DNA of 14,908 bases from Kiritimatiellales bacterium (GTDB taxonomy: Bacteria; Verrucomicrobiota; Kiritimatiellia; Kiritimatiellales; Pontiellaceae). The notes under the pieces were generated by a model. It saw nothing but the letters and a program-made list of their open reading frames with translations. It searched no databases and had not been told where the DNA came from. This document shows, piece after piece, positions 1-6,703 of the stretch. Location of the stretch: contig DAOUQA010000028.1 in the NCBI GenBank assembly GCA_030625905.1, forward strand, positions 1 through 14,908, written 5' to 3'. The translations under genes and the position numbers were made by a program. Positions within the stretch are counted from its first letter, which is position 1, and each line of letters begins with the position of its first letter.

Positions 1-236
1 AACCCCAGAACATAGGAGTTCTTCATCGCCTTGAAATCGTCAAGCTTGTGGAGGCCTGCCAACTCGCTGCGGTAGTATTCAGCCTCGGTCTGCCCCGCTT
101 TGAGCTTTGGCATAAACTTTGTTTCGCTGCTCTCTTCCGGAAACTCGTAATAACCCGCTTCTTGCTCAGCTTGAGATGCACCCATTAAAATCCATCCTGC
201 AAACAGCAGGGTGACGAACTTGTTGGTTTTGGACAT
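1..236 (-). CDS. Secreted protein of unknown function, N-terminal part only
   Basis: The ATG is the reverse complement of 234-236 and the frame stays open to the window edge, giving 78 codons. A purine-rich Shine-Dalgarno (AAGGGAG, complement of 244-249) lies 7 to 8 bases upstream and supports this start. The first 23 residues look like a Sec signal peptide: a short lysine-containing start, a hydrophobic stretch FVTLLFAGWILMGA, then SQA as a likely cleavage site. The mature part begins EQEAGYYEFPEESSE and is acidic and tyrosine-rich. I recognise no domain in it. The product is probably periplasmic or outer-membrane associated. The 3' end lies outside the window, so function cannot be assigned. 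Confidence 0.75.
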   Translation of the reverse strand, partial: MSKTNKFVTLLFAGWILMGASQAEQEAGYYEFPEESSETKFMPKLKAGQTEAEYYRSELAGLHKLDDFKAMKNSYVLG

Positions 237-353
237 TTTATTCTCCCTTGGAATCTGCGCCTACCCCCGATCTTAAACCACTGATCGGCGAATTTAAGGT
301 GGAACCTACGGCTCCTTATTTCTTGTTCTGACGGCCAACGAGCCGCCTATTTC

Positions 354-430
354 TGATGCCGTCGCGGAGTGTAGCCCGGCCCCAAAGGGGCGGCCCGGAG
401 GGCCGCGGGCGGAGCGCCGCGACGGCATCA
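354..430. repeat. GC-rich palindromic element with 14-bp perfect arms
   Basis: TGATGCCGTCGCGG at 354-367 is an exact inverted copy of CCGCGACGGCATCA at 417-430. The 49-bp centre is extremely GC-rich and holds a second hairpin, GCCCC-AAA-GGGGC, around 379-391. The right arm ends only 7 bp from the stop codon of the transposase remnant. It could be a REP/MITE-like intergenic element or a strong RNA hairpin. There is no T-run next to it, so a classical terminator is unlikely. Confidence 0.75.
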
Positions 431-437
431 CTTGCTC

Positions 438-590
438 TCATATTCTGACTGCTCCTCCGAGGAATACCTCGCCCGGGGTTCTCTTGTCCAGCGCCGAGTG
501 TTTCCTTTCGTGGTTGTAGTCGTCGAAATAGTTCCCAAGCCCATGGTACAGGCTGCATCCATCGGCATAGTCTTTGGGATACCCGTCTGT
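438..590 (-). pseudogene. IS3-family transposase remnant, C-terminal integrase end only
   Basis: Read on the minus strand from about 587, the frame gives the segments DGYPKDYADGCSLYHGLG, NYFDDYNHERKHSALDKRTP and GEVFLGGAVRI, then a TGA whose complement is 438-440. The pattern YF-x-x-YN-x-ER-x-H-x-AL-x-x-RTP-x-EV is the typical end of the retroviral-type integrase domain in IS3-family OrfB transposases, including the last part of the DDE fold. Only about 50 codons remain. A TAG blocks the frame at 612-614, and no start, N-terminal catalytic region or OrfA is present. This is a dead fragment of an old insertion. An unrelated frame across the same bases (316-657) is longer but has no family resemblance. 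Confidence 0.75.
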
Positions 591-614
591 TTTGGTTGAG
601 GCTATGCCGCACTA
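590..614. repeat. Short dispersed motif, copy 1
   Basis: The 25 bases here differ at only three positions from 8390-8414. Both start TTTTGGTTG and continue into a partly self-complementary GGCT-x-TGCCGC core followed by CTA. This copy directly abuts the upstream edge of the transposase remnant and may mark where a repeat and the old insertion were joined. In copy 2 the core is a clean hairpin, GCGGC-TTT-GCCGC. Confidence 0.55.
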
Positions 615-710
615 AGCTTTTTGTGGCCGTCATTAACATAGGTTGAATTTCCAACATTTAATCGGCGGGACAATAAGGCCGGCCAGCCTGTATTTTTTTG
701 GAATCAGGGA

Positions 711-739
711 TTGGACGCACATGCTCCATCCTCTATATT
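711..739 (+). promoter_or_regulatory. Sigma70-type promoter for hisG
   Basis: TTGGAC at 711-716 and TATATT at 734-739 are separated by exactly 17 bp. Each hexamer matches consensus at four or five of six positions. Transcription would begin near 746, giving a leader of about 30 bases with the ribosome site GAGGAAAAGG (761-770) just before the hisG ATG. The leader is too short for a histidine-codon attenuator, and none is visible. Confidence 0.6.
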
Positions 740-774
740 TCGCGTTTTCCAAACCCAATAGAGGAAAAGGATTT

Positions 775-1647
775 ATGAAAAAACTGGTGATAGGCCTGCC
801 CAAGGGCAGCTTGCAGGAATCGACATATGCACTGTTCAAGAAAGCGGGCTTCAGCATCAAGGGGAGCTCGCGCTCGTACTTCCCGTCGATCGACGATGAG
901 GAAATCGAAATCCGCATTCTGCGCTCGCAGGAAATGAGCCGCTACGTGGAGCATGGCATGCTCGACGCAGGAATCACCGGACTTGACTGGATCGAAGCCA
1001 ACGGCTCCGACGTGGTTGACCTGTGCAGCCTGGTCTACTCCAAACGAAGCAAGCGCCCGGTGCGCTGGGTGCTGGCCGTCCCGAACGACTCGGACATCCA
1101 GTCCGTCAAGGATCTCGAAGGCAAGAAGATCGCCACCGAGGGTGTCGGTATTGTGGAGCGCTGGCTTGAAAAGAACGGCGTTAAGGCCGAAGTCGAATTT
1201 TCGTGGGGCGCCACCGAGGTAAAGGTTCCCGATTTCGTGGACGCGATTGTCGACATCACCGAAACCGGAAGCTCGCTCCGCGCGAACAACCTGAAAATCA
1301 TTGATACGCTAATGGAGTCCTACACCAAGTTTTTCTGCGCAAAGGACGCCTGGGCGGACGACTGGAAACGCACCAAGCTCGAAAAGATTGCCCTGCTGCT
1401 GAAAGCGGCACTCGACGCGGAAGGCAAGGTGCTTCTCAAGCTAAACGTCGGGGAAGAAAACCTCGAAACGGTTAAATCCCTGCTGCCGGCCCTGCACGCC
1501 CCCACCGTCAATCAATTGACCGATACCGGATGGTATGCCGTCGAAACCGTGGTCGATGAATCCATCGTCCGGGAAATCATTCCGCAACTTAAGGAAAACG
1601 GCGCGGAAGGAATCATTGAAATTAGCTTGAATAAAGTAGTCGCTTGA
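775..1647 (+). CDS. hisG: ATP phosphoribosyltransferase HisG, long form
   Basis: HisG joins ATP and PRPP to give phosphoribosyl-ATP, the first committed step of histidine synthesis, in the cytoplasm. The 290-residue product opens with KKLVIGLPKGSLQ, the conserved HisG start. It carries the PRPP-binding segment DAIVDITETGSSLRAN at about 156-171, preceded by WGATEVKVPDFV. Residues from about 215 form the extra C-terminal domain that binds histidine in long, HisZ-independent HisG enzymes, so feedback inhibition is expected. The ATG at 775 is chosen over the upstream in-frame start at 643 because GAGGAAAAGG lies just before it and the family N-terminus begins here. No other his gene is in the window. 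A small ribosomal-type gene follows after 37 bp and probably shares the transcript. Confidence 0.95.
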   Translation: MKKLVIGLPKGSLQESTYALFKKAGFSIKGSSRSYFPSIDDEEIEIRILRSQEMSRYVEHGMLDAGITGLDWIEANGSDVVDLCSLVYSKRSKRPVRWVLAVPNDSDIQSVKDLEGKKIATEGVGIVERWLEKNGVKAEVEFSWGATEVKVPDFVDAIVDITETGSSLRANNLKIIDTLMESYTKFFCAKDAWADDWKRTKLEKIALLLKAALDAEGKVLLKLNVGEENLETVKSLLPALHAPTVNQLTDTGWYAVETVVDESIVREIIPQLKENGAEGIIEISLNKVVA

Positions 1648-1684
1648 GTAAATTAACCGCCTTTTAAAGGAAATCGGAGAAAAC

Positions 1685-1774
1685 ATGGGTACCATCAAGA
1701 AATGGCGTAAGAAGAAAATGTCGAACCACAAGCGCCGCAAGCGCCGTCGCTCGGATCGCCATAAAAAGAAATAG
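1685..1774 (+). CDS. AURKAIP1/COX24-domain small basic protein (29 residues)
   Basis: The product is MGTIKKWRKKKMSNHKRRKR followed by RRSDRHKKK, with 20 of 29 residues Lys, Arg or His. The pattern KKxRKKKMSxHKxRKRRRxxR is that of the AURKAIP1/COX24 domain, which defines mitochondrial ribosomal protein mS38. Very short bacterial relatives, including the mycobacterial 30S protein bS22, are known. A role on the small ribosomal subunit near the decoding region is inferred from family knowledge. A Shine-Dalgarno GGAGA (1676-1680) lies 4 bases before the ATG. The gene follows hisG by 37 bp with no promoter seen between them, and a terminator starts 28 bp after its stop. It is short enough to be missed by gene callers. 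The composition is extreme, but family similarity argues that it is real. Confidence 0.8.
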   Translation: MGTIKKWRKKKMSNHKRRKRRRSDRHKKK

Positions 1775-1802
1775 GCGCTGATCGCCTGATCTCATTTTTA
1801 AA

Positions 1803-1841
1803 CAAGGCTGAAGCCCCCGGGCTTCGGCCTTGCTTTGTCTA
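1803..1841 (+). terminator. Rho-independent terminator of the hisG transcript
   Basis: A long hairpin pairs 1803-1815 with 1820-1832 (CAAGGCTGAAGCC with GGCTTCGGCCTTG), with one U-G pair and a tiny C-rich loop. It is followed by the moderately T-rich GCTTTGTCT. It closes the hisG and COX24-like genes. The T-run is imperfect, but the stem is very stable. Confidence 0.8.
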
Positions 1842-1938
1842 GTAGAAACGGCCAATAGACCCGGCCAGGTCTTTTTCATTTCAGCCTCCATTCTACATGT
1901 CGGGATTAACCGTACAGCAGAAACCTACCCTACTCCGC

Positions 1939-1998
1939 CCGAAGGGAGGGAGGATTGGTGTAGCAACGCTTCACCTGACCGAAGGGAGGGAAAGCGTT
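1939..1998. repeat. 13-bp direct repeat with an overlapping inverted repeat
   Basis: CCGAAGGGAGGGA occurs at 1939-1951 and again at 1979-1991, 40 bp apart. The second copy sits in the loop of an inverted repeat, AACGCTT (1965-1971) against AAGCGTT (1992-1998). The element lies in the spacer between the hisG terminator and the convergent DUF1015 gene. The spacer at 1842-2034 holds no credible gene. Confidence 0.5.
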
Positions 1999-2034
1999 CC
2001 TGTCGCGCAGTAGCGGCGTCCGGCGCTTCTTTTC

Positions 2035-3255
2035 TCAATCCAACGTATTAACCAGCAGTCCAGAGCGTAGCTTCGGTTCGAACCAAGTGCTTTTGGGCGG
2101 CATGAGCATGCCAGCATCGGCAACTGCAAAGAGCTGCTCCATGGAGGTCGGGTACATGGAAAACGCCAGCACGGCGCGGCCTTCGTCGACCCACCTTTCG
2201 AGCTCCCCGGCTCCCTTGATCCCGCCGATAAAATCAATGTCGTTGCTTTCGCGCGGATCTTCAATGTTGAGGATCGGAGCCAGCACATCGTTTTGCAGAA
2301 TGCTGACATCGAGCACGGCAACCGGGTCGGTGGCGTCGGGCATCTGCTTCGGGGTCAACGTGCTCCACTGCCCGTTGATGTACATGCAGATTTCCCCCGC
2401 CTTCCGGGGTTCGGAAATTCCGTTCTGCTCAACCGTGAAAGTTGATGCCAAGGCTTGGAAAAATTCGTCCTGCGTTCCGGGCAGGGTCAGAATAACGCGG
2501 TTGTAGGCCAGTATTTTTAGTTCTCTTTCGGGAAACATGACCGCAAGGAAATAGTTGTACGGCTCTTCCCCGGTGTGGTTCGGGTTGGCCGAGCGGCGCA
2601 TGGCACCGACCTTGGCGGCCGAGGCCGAGCGATGATGCCCGTCGGCCACGTAGGTCGCCGGGATTTCGCCAAAGCCGGCTTCAAGCACGGAAGGGTCTTC
2701 AACCTTCCAAACCGTATGGACCACGCCGTCTTCGGCGGTAAATTTATAAAGTGGATCGGCGGCTTTTGTGGCATTGACGACCGCATTGATCTTTGAACTA
2801 TCGCGGTAGGCCAGGAAGACCGGCCCGGAGTTGGCGTTCTGTGTATCGACATAGCGGATGCGATCCTCCTCTTTCACGCGCCGCGTCTTTTCATGGATCT
2901 TAATCTTACCGGCTTCATAGTCCTCGATGTGGCAGGAGGCCACGATGCCGTATTGGAGATGATCGCCCATCTGCTGGCTGTAGAGATAGATCGATGGCTT
3001 TTCTTCGCGGATTAGAATCCCATCGTCCATCAGCCGCTGGAGGTTGTCCTTGGCTTGTTTGTAGACGGCATCGCTGTAGGGATTGGTGCCTTCCGGCAGA
3101 TCGATTTCCGCGCGTACCACATGCAGGAAACTATCCGGATTGCCCGCCGCCAGTGCCGATGCCCCCGCCCTGTCCACCACATCGTATGGAACCGACGCCA
3201 CCTTCTCCACCTTGTCCGCCACCGGACGCCACGCCTTGAATGCCTTGATTCTCAT
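2035..3255 (-). CDS. DUF1015 family protein
   Basis: This 406-residue cytoplasmic protein covers the full usual length of DUF1015 (COG4198). Recognisable family features are an early VPYDVV (22-27), the segment HEKTRRVKEEDRIRYVDTQ (121-139), the signature YVADGHHRSASAA (202-214) and a closing PPKSTWFEPKLRSGL. The invariant HHR-type motif and conserved charged residues suggest an enzyme or a nucleotide or metal-binding protein. I know of no established reaction. In some genomes relatives lie near serine-biosynthesis genes; that is not so here. The ATG (complement of 3253-3255) follows AGGGG at good spacing, and a promoter-like pair lies further upstream. It is monocistronic and convergent with the hisG transcript. 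Confidence 0.9.
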   Translation of the reverse strand: MRIKAFKAWRPVADKVEKVASVPYDVVDRAGASALAAGNPDSFLHVVRAEIDLPEGTNPYSDAVYKQAKDNLQRLMDDGILIREEKPSIYLYSQQMGDHLQYGIVASCHIEDYEAGKIKIHEKTRRVKEEDRIRYVDTQNANSGPVFLAYRDSSKINAVVNATKAADPLYKFTAEDGVVHTVWKVEDPSVLEAGFGEIPATYVADGHHRSASAAKVGAMRRSANPNHTGEEPYNYFLAVMFPERELKILAYNRVILTLPGTQDEFFQALASTFTVEQNGISEPRKAGEICMYINGQWSTLTPKQMPDATDPVAVLDVSILQNDVLAPILNIEDPRESNDIDFIGGIKGAGELERWVDEGRAVLAFSMYPTSMEQLFAVADAGMLMPPKSTWFEPKLRSGLLVNTLD

Positions 3256-3291
3256 TTTAAATCCCCTGAGGTTGAACTACGAAAGGGGTAC

Positions 3292-3320
3292 ACCTTAATG
3301 TAGCCATAATCCGTTGTCAA
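3292..3320 (-). promoter_or_regulatory. Putative sigma70-type promoter for the DUF1015 gene
   Basis: On the minus strand a perfect TTGACA (complement of 3315-3320) is followed after 17 bp by TAAGGT (complement of 3292-3297). The -35 box is ideal and the -10 box poor. The same kind of pair, TTGACA-17-TAACTT, precedes the small basic protein gene at 7993-8021. The start of transcription would lie about 30 bases before the ATG. Confidence 0.5.
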
Positions 3321-3512
3321 AATCCTCTGTGTTAAAAACGGTCTGGGAGCGTTTTAAAAAGCGCAGTCGAGCGGCTTTCGCCGCCCTTCGGGACCGCGCA
3401 CTCCGAAGCGGCTGCGCCGCCATCTAAAAGCTCCGTGGGTTGCCGAAGGCTACCCCGGTATTGTGGCCAACCACACCACCCAACCCCATCGGGGTTGTGT
3501 CCCGGTGCGTCC
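3321..3512. other. Intergenic spacer with clustered GC hairpins
   Basis: No gene is supported between the DUF1015 promoter and the end of gpsA. The stretch carries tight hairpins: GCGGC-TTTC-GCCGC at 3371-3384, GCGGC-TGC-GCCGC at 3408-3420, and CAACCCC-ATC-GGGGTTG at 3481-3497. The last lies 16 bp beyond the gpsA stop and could slow or end transcription of the gpsA operon, but no T-run follows it on the minus strand. The first two share their core with the hairpin inside the dispersed motif at 8390-8414. Confidence 0.5.
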
Positions 3513-4505
3513 TTATTCACCTTCCGGCTTCGGGGCGCGGGTCATGAGATCCAGCACGGCTTGGCGCGGATCCTTTCCTTCGTGTACGACGGCATTGACC
3601 TGTTCGGTGATGGGAACGGGGATGCCAAGCTCCTCGGCCAGCTCCTTGGCGGCCTGGCAGTTCCATACGCCTTCGGCCACCATCTTCATGCTGGCCATGA
3701 TCTCATCAAGGGTTTCTCCCTTGCCAAGCCGCTCGCCAACGCCACGGTTTCGGCTGTGCCTGCTCATGCAGGTGACCATCAGGTCGCCGATGCCGCTCAG
3801 GCCGGAAAAGGTTTCGGGCTCGGCACCGAGCGCAACGCCAAGGCGGGTGATTTCGGCAAGGCCGCGCGTCATGAGCGCGGCCTTGGAGTTGTCGCCGAAG
3901 CCCATGCCGTCGCCCATGCCCGCCGCCACGGCGATCACGTTTTTGAGCGCGCCGCCAAGCTCGACGCCAATCACGTCGTCGAGCGTGTAGACGCGAAAGG
4001 TGTCGTTCACGAAAAACTGCTGGATCTGCTCGGCGATCGAATGGTCGTCCGCCGCGATGGTGACGGCGCACGGAACACCGCGCGCCACCTCTTCGGCATG
4101 GCTTGGGCCGGAGAGCACGGCGATGGAATGGTCGAGTATTCCCTCGGCAACCTCACTCATACGTTTGTGGGTTTCTTCGTCGAGGCCTTTGGTTGCGCTG
4201 ACAATGAGCGCCTCTTGGGGGATATGCGGCTTAAAGCTTTCGACAACGGGTTTGTAGAAGCGCGATGGAACAACCAGCACAACCAGCCTGGCATCCTTCA
4301 CGGCTTCGGCGTGGTCGGAGGTCCATTGAATGCCGGAGGGAACCGATACGCCCGGAAGGTAGGTTTTGTTTTCGCCCGTCGCCCTGATCTCATCCAGATA
4401 TTCCGGGAAGGGTCCCCAAACGACGACATCGTGCCCGTTGCGTTCCAACACCATGGCCAAGGCCGTGCCCCATCCGCCATCCCCAATTACCGCTACCTTC
4501 ATCAT
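3513..4505 (-). CDS. gpsA: NAD(P)-dependent glycerol-3-phosphate dehydrogenase
   Basis: GpsA reduces dihydroxyacetone phosphate to sn-glycerol-3-phosphate, the backbone for phospholipids, in the cytoplasm. The 330-residue protein has the usual length. An N-terminal Rossmann loop reads VIGDGGWGTALA (6-17), where most relatives have GAGSWGTALA. The segments VSATKGL (102-108), LSGPSHAEEVA (131-141), GGALKNVIAVAAG (184-196, with the catalytic lysine K189), NSKAALMTRG (206-215) and GIGDLMVTC (238-246) all match the family. Two ATG codons stand in tandem (MMK). Either could be used, with AAAGGG a few bases upstream. The gene starts 21 bp after plsY, which uses its product downstream, so the two are surely co-transcribed. 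Confidence 0.95.
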   Translation of the reverse strand: MMKVAVIGDGGWGTALAMVLERNGHDVVVWGPFPEYLDEIRATGENKTYLPGVSVPSGIQWTSDHAEAVKDARLVVLVVPSRFYKPVVESFKPHIPQEALIVSATKGLDEETHKRMSEVAEGILDHSIAVLSGPSHAEEVARGVPCAVTIAADDHSIAEQIQQFFVNDTFRVYTLDDVIGVELGGALKNVIAVAAGMGDGMGFGDNSKAALMTRGLAEITRLGVALGAEPETFSGLSGIGDLMVTCMSRHSRNRGVGERLGKGETLDEIMASMKMVAEGVWNCQAAKELAEELGIPVPITEQVNAVVHEGKDPRQAVLDLMTRAPKPEGE

Positions 4506-4526
4506 TTAAACCCTTTCCTCAAACCC

Positions 4527-5132
4527 CTATCCAATTGCGCCTGTTTTCCTTTTTCCAAACCGGTTCTCAGTGCCCTTGAGCAACCGCTTAATATTGGCGC
4601 GATGCAACCAAATGATCAAGGCCGCCAAAAGGGTTAGCGCAATATTTACAACCCATCCTTTATCCACCACCCAAACACTCACTGCGATGGCGACGGACGC
4701 CACGATGGAGGCGAGCGAAACATAGTGCCAGATCGCCATGCAGATAATCCAGAAGACCAGACCGATCCCGGCCGCCAACGGCGCAACACCGAGCAGCATG
4801 CCTGCGCTGGTGGCGACGCCCTTGCCGCCCTTGAATTTGAGATAGGCCGGGAACGTGTGGCCGATGATGGCCGCCAGCCCGAACAGTACGCCCCACTCGC
4901 TGTCCAGGTTTGCAAGCCGTGAAAAAACAAACGCGGGAATAAAGCCTTTGAGCGCATCCAGTATGAAGGTGAAAATGCCCCACCCTTTTCCGATCACGCG
5001 CAGCACGTTGGTGGCTCCAATATTCCCGCTACCCTTGCTACGGATATCCACCCCGTGCAGTTTTGCCACGAGCAGGCCGAATGGAACCGCCCCCGACAGA
5101 TACGATACAATCGTTAACAATATGATATTCAT
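4527..5132 (-). CDS. plsY: Acyl-phosphate:glycerol-3-phosphate acyltransferase PlsY
   Basis: PlsY transfers an acyl group from acyl-phosphate to glycerol-3-phosphate, making lysophosphatidic acid at the inner membrane. The 201-residue protein is strongly hydrophobic with about seven membrane segments. It shows all three family motifs: SKGSGNIGATNVLR (32-45), GHTFPAYLKFKGGKGVATSA (91-110, glycine-rich phosphate loop) and HRANIKRLLKGTE (177-189). The C-terminus is short and basic (RFGKRKTGAIG). The start MNIILLTIVSYLSGAVPFG fits the family, although the ribosome site is weak (GAAG close to the ATG). It lies between the AsmA-like gene (55 bp away) and gpsA (21 bp). Confidence 0.95.
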   Translation of the reverse strand: MNIILLTIVSYLSGAVPFGLLVAKLHGVDIRSKGSGNIGATNVLRVIGKGWGIFTFILDALKGFIPAFVFSRLANLDSEWGVLFGLAAIIGHTFPAYLKFKGGKGVATSAGMLLGVAPLAAGIGLVFWIICMAIWHYVSLASIVASVAIAVSVWVVDKGWVVNIALTLLAALIIWLHRANIKRLLKGTENRFGKRKTGAIG

Positions 5133-5187
5133 ATCTTCAAAATCCCGCCCCTTTGCGTTTATTCGCGGTTAATATCTAGGATTTCAG

Positions 5188-6552
5188 CTAGTTCCCGAAC
5201 AGCCATTTCCCCAGGTTCTTGAGATCATCCTTCAACGCTTCGTTTTCCCCAATCTCCTCGACCTGCTCCCCCAGAATATCGACCAGCACATCGGAGCTGA
5301 GCGGGGAAGGCGCATTTGTCGCGGATGGCACCCCGTCCACCAGATCTTTCAACGCTTTCTTGGCCGCCTCGCTTTCGCCGAGTTCATCGACATGCGCCCC
5401 AAGAACCTCGACCGCGGCATCCGTTAGCGTTTCAGGAGGCTCCTGCGCTCCAGCCTCCTTGGCCGCCGCCCCTTTCAGGAAGGATTCCAGCAAGGTTTGC
5501 GTGTTGCCACCGATTGCACCATACAACGCCTGTTGCACATTAACCGTTGGTTCCTGAAGCGATCCTTCGACCGGAACGGAAAAGCGGAGCGACCCAATCG
5601 AGGCCATTCCGCCCAGCCGGTCGGCCAGCTTGTCCTCCAGGAAAATGTCCGTGAGGTTCAGCGTTACCCTGGAATTCTGGAACAAACCCTCGCGGCAGTG
5701 GATTTGCGGGTCGAGGCCAAACGGCGCAGAGCGGATGCCCAGCTTGCTGTAGGCCTCCTCCATGAGGCGCGGATCGATTTCAAACACCTTTCCCGTCAGG
5801 TCAAACGAGGGCGCCTTCGGGGTGGAAAGAGGAGCCAGCTTCACCTGCAGATCGGTCACGAAACTGGTGCGCTTGTCCCCGAGCGAACCGATCACGAAAA
5901 GCTCGCCCCACGGCAACGACGGATCCCGCTGCGTCGAGAGGTTGCTCCCCGTTACGCCCAGATCGAGCACAATATCCAACTGGTCGATCTTGAAATCCAG
6001 ATAGTGCACCTTGGCGTGGCACAGCAATGCCTGAACCAGTACCTCCGGCAGCGGCTTTGCCTTTTCCGGTTCGGGAGCAGGTCTTTCAGCCGAAGGGGGT
6101 TGTTCCGGAGAAGGCTGGTTCATCTCCGGAACCGGTTCGGCCAATGGAGGGGCTGCCGCCTGCAAGCGATGGAGGTTGATTTCCCCCTCCTTGTTGCGGA
6201 TCACATTGAGCAACGCATCTTCCACCTCGATGGACTCCACGAGGATGGGCTTCTGCTTCAACAGCGAAAAAAGATCGATCTCCAGCCGAACGCGATCGAT
6301 GGACGCAAGATTTTCCAGCAGGAATCCATCCGGATTCTTCACGGCCACATCGTTGAGATAGAAAATGCCGCCGGGCAGGTTGATCGACAGCCTACCCACC
6401 CGCACATCGACGCCTGTTTCCGCCTTTATACGCGGCAGTACCACTTCGCGCATGGTTTTGGTCAGGCCGTATTGAAGGAACAGGTGCAGGCCGAGCAAGA
6501 ACACCAGACCCAGCGCCATTATCGCGGTTAATACTTTCAAGCTTGTTTTCAT
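5188..6552 (-). CDS. AsmA-family membrane-anchored protein with duplicated C-terminal tail
   Basis: The 454-residue product has one N-terminal membrane anchor (about 6-28, LKVLTAIMALGLVFLLGLHL). An AsmA-type region follows (about 35-130): RIKAETGVDVRVGRLSINLP, then FLLENLASIDRVRLEIDLFS, then SIEVEDALLNVIRNKEGEIN. AsmA relatives in Gram-negative bacteria form or assist bridge-like lipid transport between membranes; that role here is inferred. Residues 131-168 are a proline- and glutamate-rich linker. A beta-rich region reaches about 345. The tail carries a 24-residue repeat twice (381-404 and 424-447), each with the pattern V-[ED]-[VI]-LG-x-x-V-[DE]-E-[LI]-GE-[SN]-EA. The ribosome site is weak. 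As first gene of the operon with plsY and gpsA, a link to envelope lipid supply is plausible. Confidence 0.75.
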   Translation of the reverse strand: MKTSLKVLTAIMALGLVFLLGLHLFLQYGLTKTMREVVLPRIKAETGVDVRVGRLSINLPGGIFYLNDVAVKNPDGFLLENLASIDRVRLEIDLFSLLKQKPILVESIEVEDALLNVIRNKEGEINLHRLQAAAPPLAEPVPEMNQPSPEQPPSAERPAPEPEKAKPLPEVLVQALLCHAKVHYLDFKIDQLDIVLDLGVTGSNLSTQRDPSLPWGELFVIGSLGDKRTSFVTDLQVKLAPLSTPKAPSFDLTGKVFEIDPRLMEEAYSKLGIRSAPFGLDPQIHCREGLFQNSRVTLNLTDIFLEDKLADRLGGMASIGSLRFSVPVEGSLQEPTVNVQQALYGAIGGNTQTLLESFLKGAAAKEAGAQEPPETLTDAAVEVLGAHVDELGESEAAKKALKDLVDGVPSATNAPSPLSSDVLVDILGEQVEEIGENEALKDDLKNLGKWLFGN

Positions 6553-6628
6553 GCAATTACTTGTCTTCCGTCATGGTTTTCATTCAACCCATATTGCGAT
6601 GACCATAGCGGAAAGATTGTTTCCCCCC

Positions 6629-6692
6629 AAGTGGCAAGTGGCCCATGGCGAGTGGCGGGTAAATTCCCGCTGCTCGTCTTTGCCACTCGCCA
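6629..6692. repeat. Heptad repeats flanking a nested hairpin
   Basis: Four near-identical 7-bp units run from 6629 to 6656 (AAGTGGC, AAGTGGC, CCATGGC, GAGTGGC). An inverted pair of the same unit follows at 6682-6692. TGGCGAGTGGC (6646-6656) pairs perfectly with GCCACTCGCCA (6682-6692). An inner stem GCGGG (6655-6659) with CCCGC (6666-6670) lies within it. A short T-run follows on the plus side only. It sits between the nuclease stop and the AsmA operon start, so it could separate their transcripts, but no T-run lies on the minus-strand exit side. Confidence 0.6.
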
Positions 6693-6703
6693 CGTTTTAC
6701 TTA

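Noticed and set aside
316..657. 113-codon open frame on the minus strand
   Set aside because: It runs through the transposase remnant in another frame and then the GC-rich palindrome. Its arginine- and proline-rich sequence has no family likeness, while the adjacent frame clearly reads as an integrase end.
668..700. Terminator-like GGCCGGCC with a T-run before hisG
   Set aside because: The usable stem is only about 4 bp, and no upstream plus-strand gene needs it.
643..774. Upstream extension of hisG
   Set aside because: The promoter and ribosome site lie inside this stretch, and the family N-terminus begins at 775.
3435..4637. 400-codon open frame on the plus strand opposite gpsA
   Set aside because: It is an antisense shadow of gpsA and part of plsY, rich in His, Gly and Ala with no recognisable motif.
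5497..6531. 344-codon plus-strand frame opposite the AsmA-like gene
   Set aside because: It is composed mainly of Arg, His, Gln and Leu, as expected from the complement of the coding strand; no domain is seen.
6629..6692. CRISPR array
   Set aside because: The units are only 7 bp, adjacent without spacers, and no cas genes are present.
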